From: Spirosoma fluviale
GTDB taxonomy: Bacteria; Bacteroidota; Bacteroidia; Cytophagales; Spirosomataceae
DNA: 5,784 nucleotides
Assembly: GCA_945906915.1 (NCBI GenBank)
Contig: CAMDSI010000137.1
Coordinates: forward strand, 1 to 5,784
Direction: 5' to 3'
The notes under the pieces: model-generated
Database searches by the model: none
What the model saw: only the letters and a program-made list of their open reading frames with translations
Told to the model about the DNA's origin: nothing
Position numbers and translations under genes: made by a program
In this document: positions 5,768 to 5,784 of the stretch, one piece after another
Layout: each line of letters starts with the position of its first letter
Numbering within the stretch: the stretch's first letter is position 1

Positions 5768-5784
5768 ATGAACCCTGTATTTCT
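5768..5784 (+). CDS. Start of an unidentified gene, cut by the window edge
   Basis: An ATG at 5768 opens a frame that reads MNPVF before the window ends. It follows the tRNA terminator and a perfect -7 box at a normal distance, which makes a real gene start likely. Five residues are too few for any identification. Confidence 0.45.

Overview
The window looks like ordinary chromosomal DNA from a Bacteroidota bacterium, most likely of the Cytophagales/Flavobacteriales type. Several things point there. The DNA is AT-rich, genes lack Shine-Dalgarno sequences, and several starts are preceded by the phylum's TAnnTTTG -7 promoter element. Signal peptides end in -AQ or -SQ, the outer-membrane beta-barrel proteins belong to Bacteroidota-type families, and a BatD-family protein is present. 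The species cannot be named from the sequence alone.

Layout: the left edge holds the 5' end of a minus-strand gene, probably a phytanoyl-CoA dioxygenase (PhyH) family protein. A divergent intergenic region of about 150 bp follows. After that everything reads on the plus strand: an uncharacterised outer-membrane beta-barrel protein (279-1124), a second beta-barrel protein of the 'transporter/phenol MetA-like' kind (1161-1889), a BatD-family membrane-anchored protein (1930-3303), chorismate synthase aroC (3308-4399), tRNA adenosine deaminase tadA (4396-4836) and a Mn-type superoxide dismutase (4920-5531). A strong rho-independent terminator closes this run. A separate single-gene unit follows: a near-perfect promoter, tRNA-His(GTG) and its own terminator. 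The first codons of another plus-strand gene begin at 5768.

How the genes relate: batD, aroC and tadA are packed with a 4-bp gap and a 4-bp ATGA overlap, so they are almost certainly co-transcribed, although their functions differ (envelope/oxygen tolerance, the last step to chorismate, tRNA wobble editing). sod follows tadA after an 83-bp leader made largely of a 7-bp tandem repeat. No terminator is visible between them, so sod may be read through from upstream or have its own start in the leader. The two upstream outer-membrane genes each have promoter-like sequence of their own.

I see no mobile element, CRISPR array, phage gene or obvious novel system. The most noteworthy small-scale features are the heptanucleotide repeat leader of sod, a perfect 18-bp palindrome inside aroC, and a U-U mismatch in the acceptor stem of tRNA-His.
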